Shown here piece by piece: positions 63,985 through 64,000 of a stretch of 64,000 nt of DNA. Origin of the DNA: Pandoraea iniqua (GTDB lineage Bacteria > Pseudomonadota > Gammaproteobacteria > Burkholderiales > Burkholderiaceae); assembly GCF_902459685.1 (NCBI RefSeq), contig NZ_CABPSF010000001.1, forward strand, positions 1,178,001 to 1,242,000. The letters run 5' to 3'. Below the pieces are notes generated by a model. The model was not told where the DNA came from, searched no databases, and was given only the letters and a program-made list of their open reading frames with translations. Every line of letters starts with the position of its first letter. Within the stretch, counting starts at the first letter, position 1. Both the position numbers and the translations under genes were made by a program.

Positions 63985-64000
63985 TCAGTCGAGGGCGCCT
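63985..64000 (-). other. Possible 3' end of a minus-strand gene entering from the right
   Basis: On the minus strand the last bases read as codons for Gly-Ala-Leu-Asp then TGA. This could be the C-terminus of the next gene, but 16 bases are too few to identify it. Confidence 0.2.

Overview
The window looks like a chromosomal segment of a high-GC betaproteobacterium of the family Burkholderiaceae, most likely Pandoraea or a close relative. The grounds are protein-level resemblance to Burkholderia/Pandoraea housekeeping genes, the tyrS-dtd, nudJ-mnmA and tgt-yajC-secD-secF blocks, and uniformly GC-rich codon use. No rRNA, tRNA, CRISPR array, insertion sequence, integrase or prophage gene was seen.

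Layout. (1) 1-9271, housekeeping: the 5' part of an M23 peptidase gene, tyrS, dtd, a PEBP protein, a phosphoglycerate-mutase-like phosphatase, an MpaB-type oxygenase, ruvB and ruvC (with no ruvA between them), hemJ, an HCCA-isomerase-like protein and a 2-hydroxyacid dehydrogenase. (2) 9281-15194, a gluconate/Entner-Doudoroff block: hexR facing edd-eda, then a gluconate permease and gluconokinase, with two candidate HexR operators between hexR and edd. (3) 15244-24145: an rRNA methyltransferase, mtnN, the three-gene transhydrogenase operon pntAA-pntAB-pntB, nudJ-mnmA and an FMN-binding glutamate-synthase-like protein.

(4) 24363-45068 is the highlight: a compact, apparently intact type III secretion system (T3SS) whose proteins and gene order follow the Salmonella SPI-2 (Ssa/Esc) family rather than the Hrp or SPI-1/Bsa families usual in Burkholderiaceae. 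A left plus-strand operon encodes an AraC regulator, needle SctF, SctG, inner rod SctI, SctJ, SctK, SctL and gatekeeper SctW. A minus-strand operon encodes SsaB-like, SctC, SctD, SsaE-like and a class I chaperone-like protein. A right plus-strand operon encodes an SsrB-like response regulator, an SsaM-like protein, SctV, N, O, P, Q, R, S, T, U and a lytic transglycosylase. Many genes overlap by 4 bases. No translocator, effector or SsrA-like kinase is present. ATPase SctN and C-ring SctQ each carry an in-frame array of five 12-bp units, and SctU has NPTR where NPTH is expected.

(5) 45171-57436 returns to housekeeping: a glutathione S-transferase, purB, cytochrome c', a cytochrome b561-type protein, secF-secD-yajC-tgt, queA and recG. 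(6) 57627-64000 is an oxidative-stress and iron block: oxyR, an unannotated 27-residue reading frame, a catalase, a ThiE-like protein, dps, a YdcF-like protein, an HbpS/GlcG-like protein and hemP with a Fur-box-like site.

Statements about resemblance to Salmonella Ssa proteins rest on recalled sequences compared by eye. No database search or alignment was run.
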